A DNA stretch of 64,000 nt, taken from contig NW_027473347.1 in NCBI RefSeq assembly GCF_050947335.1, positions 558,001 through 622,000 of the forward strand, written 5' to 3'. This DNA comes from Megachile rotundata (lineage: Eukaryota; Arthropoda; Insecta; Hymenoptera; Megachilidae). A program made the translations under genes and the position numbers. The notes under the pieces were generated by a model. The model searched no databases. It was given only the letters and a program-made list of their open reading frames with translations, and was not told the DNA's origin. Positions 30,911 to 44,080 of the stretch are shown here, one piece after another (the stretch's first letter is position 1; the number at the start of each line of letters is the position of its first letter).

Positions 30911-32600
30911 ATACAATCACAATCATACAATCACAATCATACTATCGCAATCATACAATCACAATCATACAATCACAATCATACAATCACCATCGTACAA
31001 TCACAATCATGCAATTACACTCATACGATCATAATCATACAAGAACAATCATACAATCACAATAATAGAACCATAATTATACAACCACAATCAAACGATC
31101 ACAATCATACAATCACAATCATACAATCACAATCATACAATCACCATCATACAATCACAATGAATTAATCACAATCATACAATCACAATCATACAATCAC
31201 AATCATACAATCACAATCATACAATCACAATACTACAGTCGCCATCATACAATCACAATCATACAATCACAATCTTATAATCACAATCACACAATCACAA
31301 TCATACAATCACAATCATACTATCGCAATCATACAATCACAATCATACAATCACAATCATACAATCACAATCAGACAAAAACAATCATACAATCACAATC
31401 GTACAATCGCAGTCGAGCAATCACAACCATACGATCACAATCATACAATCGCAATCTTACAATCACAATCATACAATCACACTCATACAATAAAAATCAT
31501 ACAATCACAATCATACAATCACAATCAGACAATCGCAATCATACAATCACAATCTTTCAATCACTATCATACAATCACAATCATACCATCACAATCATAC
31601 AGGCACAACCATACAATCACAATCATACAATCATAATCAAACAAAAACAATCATACAATCACAATCATACAATCGCAGTCAAACAGTCACAATCACACGA
31701 TCGCAATCATACAATCACAATCATACACTCCCAATCATGCAATTACAATCATACGATCATAATCATACATGAACACTCATACAATCACAATAATAGAACC
31801 ATAATTATACAATCACAATCATACAATCAAAATCATACAATCACAATCATACAATCGCAATCATACAATCACAATGATACAATCACAATCATACAATCAC
31901 AATCATACAATCACAATCAGACAATCACAATCATACAATCACAATCATACAATCACAATCATACAATCACAACCATACTATCACAATCGTACAATCGAAA
32001 TCATATAACCACGCTCATAAAATTGCAATCATACAATCGCAATCATACAATCTCAATCATACCATCACAATCATACAGCCACAATCATACAATCACTATC
32101 ATACAATCACAATCATACAAAAACAATCATACAATCACAATCGTACAATCGCAGTCGAACAATCACAACCATACGATCACAATCATACAATCACAATCTT
32201 ACAATCACAATCATACAATCACAATCATACAATCACAATCATACAATAAAAATCATACAATCACAATCATACAATCACAATCATACAATCATAATCATAT
32301 AATCACACTCATACAATCGCAATCATACAATCACAATCTTTCGATCACTATCATACGATCACAATCGTACAATCACAATCATACAATCACAATCATACAA
32401 AAACAATCATACAATCACAATCATGCAATCACAATCATACACTCGCAATCTTACAATCACAATCATACAATCACAATCATACAATCACTATCATACAATC
32501 ACAATCATACAATCACAATCATACAATCACAATGATACAATTACAATCATACAATCACAATCATACAATCACAATACCACAGTCACCAACATACAATTAC
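30911..32600 (+). repeat. Domain D right flank, partner of 12.2-13.4 kb
   Basis: T at 31159, U at 31410 and 32152 (the latter GTCGAAC), V at 31671-31810, and ATAACCACGCTC near 32005 where other copies read ATAATCACGCTC. Module order follows that listed for 11641-14430. Confidence 0.82.
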
Positions 32601-33378
32601 AATGAATTAATCACAATCATACAATCACAATCATACTATCGCAATCATACAATCACAATCATACAATCACAATCATACAATCGCAATCATACGGTCACAA
32701 TCATACGGACACAATCGTACAATCACAATCATACAATCACAATCATACAATCACAATCATATAATCACAATCATACTATCGCAATCATACAATCACAATC
32801 ATACAATCACAATCATACTATCGCAATCATACAATCACCATCATACAATCACAATCATACAATCACAATCATACAATCGCATTTCATACGGTCACAATCA
32901 TACGGACACAATCGTACAATCACAATGATACAATCACAATCATATAATCACAATCATACTATCGCAATCATACAATCACAATCATACAATCACAATCAGA
33001 CAATCACAATCACAGTCATGCAATTACAATCATACGATCATAATCATACTAGAACAATCATACAATCACAATAATAGAACCATAATTATACAACCACAAT
33101 CAAACGATCACAATCATACAATCACAATCATACAATCGCATTTCATACGGTCACAATCATACGGACACAATCGTACAATCACAATGATACAATCACAATC
33201 ATATAATCACAATCATACTATCGCAATCATACAATCACAATCATACAATCACAATCAGACAATCACAATCACAATCATGCAATTACAATCATACGATCAT
33301 AATCATACTAGAACAATCATACAATCACAATAATAGAACCATAATTATACAACCACAATCGAACGATCACAATCATAC
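32601..33378 (+). repeat. Transition D to E: last T module and tandem Q cores
   Basis: The last AATGAATTAATC is at 32601. Q cores follow at 32880 and 33139, 259 bp apart. The final Q tail reads CGAACGATC, the form typical of domain E, whereas domain D Q tails read CGAATGATC. The first P module starts immediately after. Confidence 0.85.
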
Positions 33379-34078
33379 AATGACAATCATATAATCACCA
33401 TCATACAAACACAATCCCGCAATCGCAATCATGGAATAACAACCATGCTATCGCAATCATAGAATCACACTCATACAATCAGAATGATACAATCACAATC
33501 ATACAATTACAATCATACAATCACAATCATACACTCACAATCATACAATCACAACCATACAATCACAATCATACCATCACGATCATACAATCGCAATCAT
33601 ACAATTACAATCTTAGAATCACAAACTCACAATCACAATAATACAATCGCACCCATAAAATAGCAATCATACATTTACAATCTCCCATACACAATCATAA
33701 AATCACAATAATACAATCAGAATCATACAATCACAATCATTCAAATACAGTCATACAATCACAATCATACATTCGTAATCACACAATCACAATCATAGAA
33801 GCACAATAATTCAATCACAATAATACAATCACAATAATACAATCACAATAATACAATCACAATCATACAATCATACAATCACAATCATACAATAACAATC
33901 ATACATTCACAACAATATAATCACAATCATGCAATCGCAATCATACAGTCGCAATCATTCAATCACTATCATACAATCACAGTCCTATAATCACAATCGT
34001 ACAATCACAATCATACAATTACAATCATACAAGCATAATGCTGCAATCGCAATCATGCAATAACAATCATACTATCAC
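33379..34078 (+). repeat. Module P copy 1
   Basis: P is about 700 bp. Order: TGACAATCATATAATCACC, CCCGCAATCGCAATCATGG, AATAACAACCATGC, CACTCATAC, AGAATGATAC, ACTCACAATC, TTAGAATC, AAACTCAC, CGCACCCATAAAATAGC, ATTTACAATCTCCC, TTCAAATACAG, CATTCGTAATC, TAGAAGCAC, an AATAATAC ladder, CATACAATCATACAATC, ATTCACAAC, CAGTCGCAATCATTC, AGTCCTATAATC, CAAGCATAAT, CTGCAATCGC, GCAATAAC. This copy has a 3-rung ladder, CAGTCGC and the unique CATAATGCTGC. Confidence 0.92.
33430..33447 (+). other. CATGG/CCATG inverted repeat in module P
   Basis: CATGG and CCATG flank the 8-base spacer AATAACAA. The 14-mer consensus has no G on one strand and no C on the other, so it cannot pair with itself through G-C pairs. 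This is the clearest potential hairpin in the window. It is present in all 20 P copies, including those cut to under 100 bp. It could be a structural element or merely a fixed variant. Confidence 0.7.
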
Positions 34079-34511
34079 AATCATACAATCACAATCATAC
34101 AATCACAATCATACAATCACAATCATACAATCACAATCATACAATCACAATCATACAATCACAATCATACAATCACAATCATACAATCACAATCATACAA
34201 TCACAATCATATAATCACAGTCATACGACCACAATCATACAATCACAATCATACAATCACAATACTACAGTCACCATCATACAATCACAATCATACAATC
34301 ACAATCTTATAATCACAATCACACAATCACAATCATACAATCACAATCATACTATCGCAATCATACAATCACAATCATACAATCACAATAATACAATCAC
34401 AATCATACAATCACAATCATACTATCGCAATCATACAATCACAATCATACAATCACAATCATACTATCGCAATCATACAATCACCATCATACAATCACGA
34501 TCATACAATCG
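34079..34511 (+). repeat. Consensus run and D-like link after P1
   Basis: About nine consensus units, then CAGTCATACGACC, ACTACAGTCACC, CTTATAATC, CACAC and ACTATCGC. ACTACAGTCACC is otherwise common only in the left half, so a domain D fragment sits inside domain E. Confidence 0.8.
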
Positions 34512-35276
34512 CATTTCATACGGTCACAATCATACGGACACAATCGTACAATCACAATCATACAATCACAATCATACAATCACAATCATATAATCACAAT
34601 CTTACTATCGCAATCATACAATCACAATCATACAATCACAATCATACTATCGCAATCATACAATCACCATCATACAATCACGATCATACAATCACAATCA
34701 TACAATCACAATCATACAATCACAATCATACAATCACAATCATACAATCACAATCATACAATCGCATTTCATACGGTCACAATCATACGGACACAATCGT
34801 ACAATCACAATCATACAATCACAATCATATAATCACAATCATACTATCGCAATCATACAATCACAATCATACAATCACAATCAGACAATCACAATCACAA
34901 TCATGCAATTACAATCATACGATCATAATCATACTAGAACAATCATACAATCACAATAATAGAACCATAATTATACAACCACAATCGAACGATCACAATC
35001 ATACAATCACGATCATACAATCACAATCATACAATCACAATCATACAATCACAATAATACAATCACAATCATACAATCACAATCATACAATCACAATCAT
35101 ACAATCACAATCATACTATCGCAATCATACAATCACAATCATACAATCACAATCATACAATCACCATCGTACAATCACAATCATGCAATTACACTCATAC
35201 GATCATAATCATACAAGAACAATCATACAATCACAATAATAGAACCATAATTATACAACCACAATCAAACGATCAC
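34512..35276 (+). repeat. Module Q, two cores 253 bp apart plus full tail
   Basis: Q cores (CATTTCATACGG, then GGACACAATCGTAC) at 34512 and 34765. The tail holds CAGACAATCACAATCAC, ATGCAATTAC, ACTAGAAC, AATAATAGAACC, CGAACGATC, CACCATCGTAC, GCAATTACACTC, a second AATAATAGAACC and AAACGATC. CATTTCAT replaces CAATCAT and so adds 1 bp, and CACAATCACAATCAC carries an extra 6-mer, so Q breaks the 14-bp phase. Confidence 0.88.
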
Positions 35277-35578
35277 AATCATACAATCACAATCATACAA
35301 TCACAATCATACAATCACAATCATACAATCACAATCATACAATCACAATCATACAATCACAATCATACAATCACAATCATACAATCACAATCATACAATC
35401 ACAATCATACAATCACAATCATACAATCACAATCATACAATCACAATCATACAATCATAATCATACAATCACAATCATACAATCACAATCATACAATCAC
35501 AATCATACAATCACAATCATACAATCACAATCATACAATCACAATCATACAATCACAATCATACAATCACAATCATAC
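35277..35578 (+). repeat. Homogeneous 14-mer run
   Basis: Twelve perfect units, one AATCATAATC variant near 35455, then further perfect units up to P2. The same run with the same internal variant, but with different leading counts, precedes several other P modules. Confidence 0.88.
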
Positions 35579-35906
35579 AATGACAATCATATAATCACCA
35601 TCATACAAACACAATCCCGCAATCGCAATCATGGAATAACAACCATGCTATCGCAATCATAGAATCACACTCATACAATCAGAATGATACAATCACAATC
35701 ATACAATTACAATCATACAATCACAATCATACACTCACAATCATACAATCACAACCATACAATCACAATCATACCATCACGATCATACAATCGCAATCAT
35801 ACAATTACAATCTTAGAATCACAAACTCACAATCACAATAATACAATCGCACCCATAAAATAGCAATCATACATTTACAATCTCCCATACACAATCATAC
35901 AATCAC
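35579..35906 (+). repeat. Module P copy 2, truncated
   Basis: Only the first half of P is present. It stops after ATTTACAATCTCCC and CATACACAATC and passes directly into GCAATCATACGGTCAC. Confidence 0.88.
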
Positions 35907-36110
35907 AATCATACAATCGCAATCATACGGTCACAATCATACGGACACAATCGTACAATCACAATCATACAATCACAATCATACAATCACAATCATACAA
36001 TCACAATCATACAATCACAATCATACAATCACAATCATACAATCACAATCATACAATCACAATCATACAATCACAATCATACAATCACAATCATACAATC
36101 ACAATCATAC
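35907..36110 (+). repeat. Short Q-like core (no CATTTCAT) and consensus run
   Basis: GCAATCATACGGTCAC and GGACACAATCGTAC without the 1-bp insertion, then perfect units to P3. P2 and P3 markers are exactly 532 bp (38 units) apart. Confidence 0.8.
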
Positions 36111-36824
36111 AATGACAATCATATAATCACCATCATACAAACACAATCCCGCAATCGCAATCATGGAATAACAACCATGCTATCGCAATCATAGAATCAC
36201 ACTCATACAATCAGAATGATACAATCACAATCATACAATTACAATCATACAATCACAATCATACACTCACAATCATACAATCACAACCATACAATCACAA
36301 TCATACCATCACGATCATACAATCGCAATCATACAATTACAATCTTAGAATCACAAACTCACAATCACAATAATACAATCGCACCCATGAAATAGCAATC
36401 ATACATTTACAATCTCCCATACACAATCATAAAATCACAATAATACAATCAGAATCATACAATCACAATCATTCAAATAGAGTCATACAATCACAATCAT
36501 ACATTCGTAATCACACAATCACAATCATAGAAGCACAATAATTCAATCACAATAATACAATCACAATAATACAATCACAATAATACAATCACAATAATAC
36601 AATCACAATCATACAATCATACAATCACAATCATACAATAACAATCATACATTCACAACAATATAATCACAATCATGCAATCGCAATCATACAGTCGCAA
36701 TCATTCAATCACTATCATACAATCACAGTCCTATAATCACAATCGTACAATCACAATCATACAATTACAATCATACAAGCATAATTCTGCAATCGCAATC
36801 ATGCAATAACAATCATACTATCAC
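36111..36824 (+). repeat. Module P copy 3
   Basis: Full length, 4-rung AATAATAC ladder, CAGTCGC form. Carries CCCATGAAATAGC for CCCATAAAATAGC and AAATAGAGTC for AAATACAGTC. Confidence 0.9.
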
Positions 36825-37210
36825 AATCATACAATCACAATCATACAATCACAATCATACAATCACAATCATATAATCACAGTCATACGACCACAATCAT
36901 ACAATCACAATCATACAATCACAATACTACAGTCACCATCATACAATCACAATCTTATAATCACAATCACACTATCACAATCATACAATCACAATCATAC
37001 TATCGCAATCATACAATCACAATCATACAATCACAATCATACAATCGCAATCATACGGTCACAATCATACGGACACAATCGTACAATCACAATCATACAA
37101 TCACAATCATACAATCACAATCATACAATCACAATCATACAATCACAATCATACAATCACAATCATACAATCACAATCATACAATCACAATCATACAATC
37201 ACAATCATAC
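36825..37210 (+). repeat. Link with D-like units, short Q-like core and run
   Basis: CAGTCATACGACC, ACTACAGTCACC, CTTATAATC, CACACTATCAC, then GCAATCATACGGTCAC near 37048 and perfect units. Similar in order to the link after P1. Confidence 0.8.
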
Positions 37211-37924
37211 AATGACAATCATATAATCACCATCATACAAACACAATCCCGCAATCTCAATCATGGAATAACAACCATGCTATCGCAATCATAGAATCAC
37301 ACTCATACAATCAGAATGATACAATCACAATCATACAATTACAATCATACAATCACAATCATACACTCACAATCATACAATCACAACCATACAATCACAA
37401 TCATACCATCACGATCATACAATCGCAATCATACAATTACAATCTTAGAATCACAAACTCACAATCACAATAATACAATCGCACCCATAAAATAGCAATC
37501 ATACATTTACTATCTCCCATACACAATCATAAAATCACAATAATACAATCAGAATTATACAATCACAATCATTCAAATACAGTCATACAATCACAATCAT
37601 ACATTCGTAATCACACAATCACAATCATAGAAGCACAATAATTCAATCACAATAATACAATCACAATAATACAATCACAATAATACAATCACAATAATAC
37701 AATCACAATCATACAATCATACAATCACAATCATACAATAACAATCATACATTCACAACAATATAATCACAATCATGCAATCGCAATCATACAGTCGCAA
37801 TCATTCAATCACTATCATACAATCACAGTCCTATAATCACAATCGTACAATCACAATCATACAATTACAATCATACAAGCATAATTCTGCAATCGCAATC
37901 ATGCAATAACAATCATACTATCAC
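37211..37924 (+). repeat. Module P copy 4
   Basis: Full length, 4-rung ladder, CAGTCGC form. Private changes: GCAATCTCAATCATGG and ATTTACTATCTCCC. Followed directly by full Q. Confidence 0.9.
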
Positions 37925-38561
37925 AATCATACAATCACAATCATACAATCACAATCATACTATCGCAATCATACAATCACCATCATACAATCACAATCAT
38001 ACAATCACAATCATACAATCACAATCATACAATCACAATCATACAATCGCATTTCATACGGTCACAATCATACGGACACAATCGTACAATCACAATCATA
38101 CAATCACAATCATATAATCACAATCATACTATCGCAATCATACAATCACAATCATACAATCACAATCAGACAATCACAATCACAATCATGCAATTACAAT
38201 CATACGATCATAATCATACTAGAACAATCATACAATCACAATAATAGAACCATAATTATACAACCACAATCGAACGATCACAATCATACAATCACGATCA
38301 TACAATCACAATCATACAATCACAATCATACAATCACAATAATACAATCACAATCATAAAATCACAATCATACAATCACAATCATACAATCACAATCATA
38401 CTATCGCAATCATACAATCACAATCATACAATCACAATCATACAATCACCATCGTACAATCACAATCATGCAATTACACTCATACGATCATAATCATACA
38501 AGAACAATCATACAATCACAATAATAGAACCATAATTATACAACCACAATCAAACGATCAC
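37925..38561 (+). repeat. Module Q (core at 38050) with tail
   Basis: ACTATCGC, CACCATC, CATTTCATACGG, CAGACAATC, first AATAATAGAACC with CGAACGATC, CACCATCGTAC, second AATAATAGAACC with AAACGATC. One unit reads CATAAAATC near 38356. Confidence 0.88.
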
Positions 38562-39191
38562 AAGCATACAATCACAATCATACAATCACAATCATACAAT
38601 CACAATCATACAATCACAATCATACAATCACAATCATACAATCACAATCATACAATCACAATCATACAATCACAATCATACAATCACAATCATACAATCA
38701 CAATCATACAATCACAATCATACAATCACAATCATACAATCACAATCATACAATCATAATCATACAATCACAATCATACAATCACAATCATACAATCACA
38801 ATCATACAATCACAATCATACAATCACAATCATACAATCACAATCATACAATCACAATTATACAATCACAATCATACTATCGCAATCATACAATCACAAT
38901 CATACAATCACAATCATACACTCACAATCGTACAATCACAATCATGCACTTACAATCATACGATCATAATCATACAAGAACAATCATACAATCACAATGA
39001 TAGAACCATAATTATACAACCACAATCAAACGATCACAATCATACAATCACCATCATACAATCACAATCTTACAATCACAATCATACAATCACAATCATA
39101 CAATAAAAATCATACAATCACAATCATACAATCACAATCATACAATCACAATCATACAATCACAATCATACAATCACAATCATACAATCAC
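38562..39191 (+). repeat. Homogeneous run, degenerate Q tail and U-like units
   Basis: About 13 near-perfect units (the first has AAGCATAC), the AATCATAATC variant, more perfect units, then a diverged Q tail (ATGCACTTAC, AATGATAGAACC). CTTACAATC and ACAATAAAAATC near 39069-39110 are otherwise U-module units from domain D. Confidence 0.78.
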
Positions 39192-40011
39192 AATGATACA
39201 ACCACAAACATTCAAAAGCAGTCATTCAATCACAATCATGCAATCGCAATCATACAATCACAATCATACAAAAACAATCATACCATCACGATTATACAAT
39301 CGCAATCATACAATTACAATCACACAATCACAATCATAGAATCACAATCGTACAATCACAGTCATGCGACCACAATCATACAATCACAGTCATACAGTCA
39401 CAATCATACAGTCACAATCATAAAATCACAATCATACAATCACAAGCATATAATCACAATCATACAATCACAATCATACAATCACAATCATACAAACACA
39501 ATCATACAATCACAATCATACAATCACAGTCATACAGTCACAATCATACAGTCACAATCATACAAACACAATCATACAATCACAATCATACAATCACAAT
39601 ATTAGAATCACAATCGTACAATCACAATCGTACAATCACAATCGTACAATCACAATCGTACAATCACAATCGTACAATCACAATCGTACAATCACAATCG
39701 TACAATCACAATCGTACAATCACAATCGTACAATCTCAATCGTACAATCACAACCACGCAGTCACAATCATACAATTGCAATCATACCATCACAATCATA
39801 CAATCACAATCACACAATCACAATCATTCAATCACAATCATACAATCGCAATGATATAAATACAATCTCCCAAAAACATTGATACAATCACAATCATACA
39901 ATCACAATAATACAGTCACAATCGTACAATCAGAATCATACAATCACAGTCATACTACCACAGTCATACAATTACAATCATACAATCACAATCTTACAGT
40001 CACAAACGTAC
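39192..40011 (+). repeat. Module R copy 1
   Basis: R order: AATGATACAACC, AACATTCAAAAGCAGTC, ATGCAATCGC, five-A unit, CACGATTATAC, TAGAATC, CATGCGACC, CAGTCATACAGTC, AAGCATATAATC, CAAACACAATC, TTAGAATC, a CGTAC ladder, CACGCAGTC, CAATTGC, GATATAAATACAATCTCCC, AAAAACATTGATAC, CAGTCATACTACC, CTTACAGTCACAAACGTAC. The ladder here has 9 rungs plus one preceded by CTC, the longest in the window. Confidence 0.9.
39613..39753 (+). repeat. CGTAC ladder, nine rungs plus one
   Basis: Nine consecutive AATCACAATCGTAC units, then one with AATCTCAATCGTAC. Each carries a palindromic GTAC every 14 bp. Other R copies have 7 or 8 rungs plus one. Confidence 0.9.
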
Positions 40012-40109
40012 AATCACAATCATACAATCACAATCATACAATCACAATCATACAATCACAATCATACAATCACAATCATACAATCACAATCATACAATCA
40101 CAATCATAC
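40012..40109 (+). repeat. Seven consensus units
   Basis: Perfect units joining R1 to P5. R2 and R3 are joined to the following P by runs of the same length. Confidence 0.88.
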
Positions 40110-40748
40110 AATGACAATCATATAATCACCATCATACAAACACAATCCCGCAATCGCAATCATGGAATAACAACCATGCTATCGCAATCATAGAATCACA
40201 CTCATACAATCAGAATGATACAATCACAATCATACAATTACAATCATACAATCACAATCATACACTCACAATCATACAATCACAGCCATACAATCACAAT
40301 CATACCATCACGATCATACAATCGCAATCATACAATTACAATCTTAGAATCACAAACTCACAATCACAATAATACAATCGCACCCATAAAATAGCAATCA
40401 TACATTTACAATCTCCCATACACAATCATAAAATCACAATAATACAATCAGAATCATACAATCACAATCATTCAAATACAGTCATACAATCACAATCATA
40501 CATTCGTAATCACACAATCACAATCATAGAAGCACAATAATTCAATCACAATAATACAATCACAATAATACAATCACAATAATACAATCACAATAATACA
40601 ATCACAATCATACAATCATACAATCACAATCATACAATAACAATCATACATTCACAACAATATAATCACAATCATGCAATCGCAATCATACAGTAGCAAT
40701 CATTCAATCACTATCATACAATCACAGTCCTATAATCACAATCGTACA
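40110..40748 (+). repeat. Module P copy 5, 3' truncated
   Basis: 4-rung ladder, CAGTAGC form. Ends after AGTCCTATAATC and CGTAC, without CAAGCATAATTCTGC. P15 and P19 end at the same place. Confidence 0.88.
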
Positions 40749-41460
40749 ATCACAATCATACAATCACAATCATACAATCACAATCATATAATCACAATCA
40801 TACTATCGCAATCATACAATCACAATCATACAATCACAATCATACTATCGCAATCATACAATCACCATCATACAATCACAATCATACAATCACAATCATA
40901 CAATCACAATCATACAATCACAATCATACAATCACAATCATACAATCGCATTTCATACGGTCACAATCATACGGACACAATCGTACAATCACAATCATAC
41001 AATCACAATCATATAATCACAATCATACTATCGCAATCATACAATCACAATCATACAATCACAATCAGACAATCACAATCACAATCATGCAATTACAATC
41101 ATACGATCATAATCATACTAGAACAATCATACAATCACAATAATAGAACCATAATTATACAACCACAATCGAACGATCACAATCATACAATCACGATCAT
41201 ACAATCACAATCATACAATCACAATCATACAATCACAATAATACAATCACAATCATACAATCACAATCATACAATCACAATCATACAATCACAATCATAC
41301 TATCGCAATCATACAATCACAATCATACAATCACAATCATACAATCACCATCGTACAATCACAATCATGCAATTACACTCATACGATCATAATCATACAA
41401 GAACAATCATACAATCACAATAATAGAACCATAATTATACAACCACAATCAAACGATCAC
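40749..41460 (+). repeat. Module Q (core at 40949) with full tail
   Basis: Same order as the Q at 37925, including both AATAATAGAACC units and CGAACGATC. Confidence 0.87.
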
Positions 41461-41776
41461 AATCATACAATCACAATCATACAATCACAATCATACAATC
41501 ACAATCATACAATCACAATCATACAATCACAATCATACAATCACAATCATACAATCACAATCATACAATCACAATCATACAATCACAATCATACAATCAC
41601 AATCATACAATCACAATCATACAATCATAAGCATACAATCACAATCATACAATCACAATCATACAATCACAATCATACAATCACAATCATACAATCACAA
41701 TCATACAATCACAATCATACAATCACAATCATACAATCACAATCATACAATCACAATCATACAATCACAATCATAC
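41461..41776 (+). repeat. Homogeneous run, 11 units before the AATCATAAGC variant
   Basis: Eleven perfect units, then one with CATAAGCATAC, then perfect units to P6. The CATAAGC variant also occurs at about 45683, 48366 and 50089, but CATAATC replaces it near 35460, 38758, 58325, 61632 and 63048. Confidence 0.88.
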
Positions 41777-42490
41777 AATGACAATCATATAATCACCATC
41801 ATACAAACACAATCCCGCAATCGCAATCATGGAATAACAACCATGCTATCGCAATCATAGAATCACACTCATACAATCAGAATGATACAATCACAATCAT
41901 ACAATTACAATCATACAATCACAATCATACACTCACAATCATACAATCGCAACCATACAATCACAATCATACCATCACGATCATACAATCGCAATCATAC
42001 AATTACAATCTTAGAATCACAAACTCACAATCACAATAATACAATCGCACCCATAAAATAGCAATCATACATTTACAATCTCCCATACACAATCATAAAA
42101 TCACAATAATACAATCAGAATCATACAATCACAATCATTCAAATACAGTCATACAATCACAATCATACATTCGTAATCACACAATCACAATCATAGAAGC
42201 ACAATAATTCAATCACAATAATACAATCACAATAATACAATCACAATAATACAATCACAATAATACAATCACAATCATACAATCATACAATCACAATCAT
42301 ACAATAACAATCATACATTCACAACAATATAATCACAATCATGCAATCGCAATCATACAGTCGCAATCATTCAATCACTATCATACAATCACAGTCCTAT
42401 AATCACAATCGTACAATCACAATCATACAATTACAATCATACAAGCATAATTCTGCAATCGCAATCATGCAATAACAATCATACTATCAC
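41777..42490 (+). repeat. Module P copy 6
   Basis: Full length, 4-rung ladder, CAGTCGC form. Carries CAATCGCAACC where other copies have CAATCACAACC. Followed directly by a Q tail without a core. Confidence 0.9.
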
Positions 42491-42840
42491 AATCATACAA
42501 TCACAATCATACAATCACAATAATAGAACCATAATTATACAACCACAATCGAACGATCACAATCATACAATCACGATCATACAATCACAATCATACAATC
42601 ACAATCATACAATCACAATAATACAATCACAATCATACAATCACAATCATACAATCACAATCATACAATCACAATCATACTATCGCAATCATACAATCAC
42701 AATCATACAATCACAATCATACAATCACCATCGTACAATCACAATCATGCAATTACACTCATACGATCATAATCATACAAGAACAATCATACAATCACAA
42801 TAATAGAACCATAATTATACAACCACAATCAAACGATCAC
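42491..42840 (+). repeat. Q tail without core (Qt) copy 1
   Basis: Begins at AATAATAGAACC and runs through CGAACGATC, CACGATC, AATAATAC, CACCATCGTAC, GCAATTACACTC, second AATAATAGAACC and AAACGATC. The P-to-Qt junction is the same at 50939, 59174 and 63853. Confidence 0.88.
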
Positions 42841-43134
42841 AATCATACAATCACAATCATACAATCACAATCATACAATCACAATCATACAATCACAATC
42901 ATACAATCACAATCATACAATCACAATCATACAATCACAATCATACAATCACAATCATACAATCACAATCATACAATCACAATCATACAATCACAATCAT
43001 ACAATCACAATCATACAATCACAATCATACAATCACAATCATACAATCACAATCATACAATCACAATCATACAATCACAATCATACAATCACAATCATAC
43101 AATCACAATCATACAATCACAATCATACAATCAC
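42841..43134 (+). repeat. Longest perfect run noted: 21 identical 14-mers
   Basis: Twenty-one consecutive units without a single change, bounded by AAACGATCAC on the left and CATATAATCACAGTC on the right. The equivalent runs before R3 and R4 have fewer units (17 at 51288-51525). Confidence 0.93.
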
Positions 43135-43204
43135 AATCATATAATCACAGTCATACGACCACAATCATACAATCACAATCATACAATCACAATCATACAA
43201 TCAC
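43135..43204 (+). repeat. CAGTCATACGACC link
   Basis: A unit with ATAATCACAGTC, CATACGACC and a few consensus units; it precedes R2, R3, R4 and R5. Confidence 0.83.
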
Positions 43205-43982
43205 AATGATACAACCACAAACATTCAAAAGCAGTCATTCAATCACAATCATGCAATCGCAATCATACAATCACAATCATACAAAAACAATCATACCATC
43301 ACGATTATACAATCGCAATCATACAATTGCAATCACACAATCACAATCATAGAATCACAATCGTACAATCACAGTCATGCGACCACAATCATACAATCAC
43401 AGTCATACAGTCACAATCATACAGTCACAATCATAAAATCACAATCATACAATCACAAGCATATAATCACAATCATACAATCACAATCATACAAACACAA
43501 TCATACAATCACAATCATACAATCACAGTCATACAGTCACAATCATACAGTCACAATCATACAAACACAATCATACAATCACAATCATACAATCACAATA
43601 TTAGAATCACAATCGTACAATCACAATCGTACAATCACAATCGTACAATCACAATCGTACAATCACAATCGTACAATCACAATCGTACAATCACAATCGT
43701 ACAATCTCAATCGTACAATCACAACCACGCAGTCACAATCATACAATTGCAATCATACCATCACAATCATACAATCACAATCACACAATCACAATCATTC
43801 AATCACAATCATACAATCGCAATGATATAAATACAATCTCCCAAAAACATTGATACAATCACAATCATACAATCACAATAATACAGTCACAATCGTACAA
43901 TCAGAATCATACAATCACAGTCATACTACCACAGTCATACAATTACAATCATACAATCACAATCTTACAGTCACAAACGTAC
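43205..43982 (+). repeat. Module R copy 2
   Basis: Full order as in R1 but with a 7+1 rung CGTAC ladder and CAATTGCAATCAC near 43325 where R1 has CAATTAC. One fewer CATAC unit before the first CAAACAC. Confidence 0.9.
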
Positions 43983-44080
43983 AATCACAATCATACAATC
44001 ACAATCATACAATCACAATCATACAATCACAATCATACAATCACAATCATACAATCACAATCATACAATCACAATCATAC
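43983..44080 (+). repeat. Seven consensus units
   Basis: Joins R2 to P7. Confidence 0.87.

Larger units (their letters stand above)
7119..33378 (+). repeat. Domain D: T/U/V/Q modular satellite, about 26 kb
   Basis: Defined by module T (AATGAATTAATC), found 28 times and only here: 7587, 8805, 9366, 9716, 11032 (variant AATGAATGAATC), 12453, 13755, 15057, 15407, 16513, 17241, 17731, 17955, 18179, 19761, 20111, 20867, 21567, 22813, 23458, 25621, 25985, 26741, 27441, 28673, 29346, 31159, 32601. Module U (GCAGTCGAGC) centres at 7838, 9813, 11297, 12732, 13992, 14566, 15672, 17478, 18458, 19228, 21818, 23723, 25074, 27678, 29611, 31410, 32152; it is followed by CTTAC and an ACAATAAAAATC unit in nearly all copies. 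Modules Q and V are interspersed. Confidence 0.9.

Noticed and set aside
33379..33420. CENP-B box in the G-rich part of module P
   Set aside because: No match to the YTTCGTTGGAARCGGGA pattern on either strand.
33379..34078. Module P as a degenerate transposon or tRNA/SINE
   Set aside because: P is 14-mer derived throughout, with no A/B boxes, terminal inverted repeats, poly-A tail or target-site duplication.
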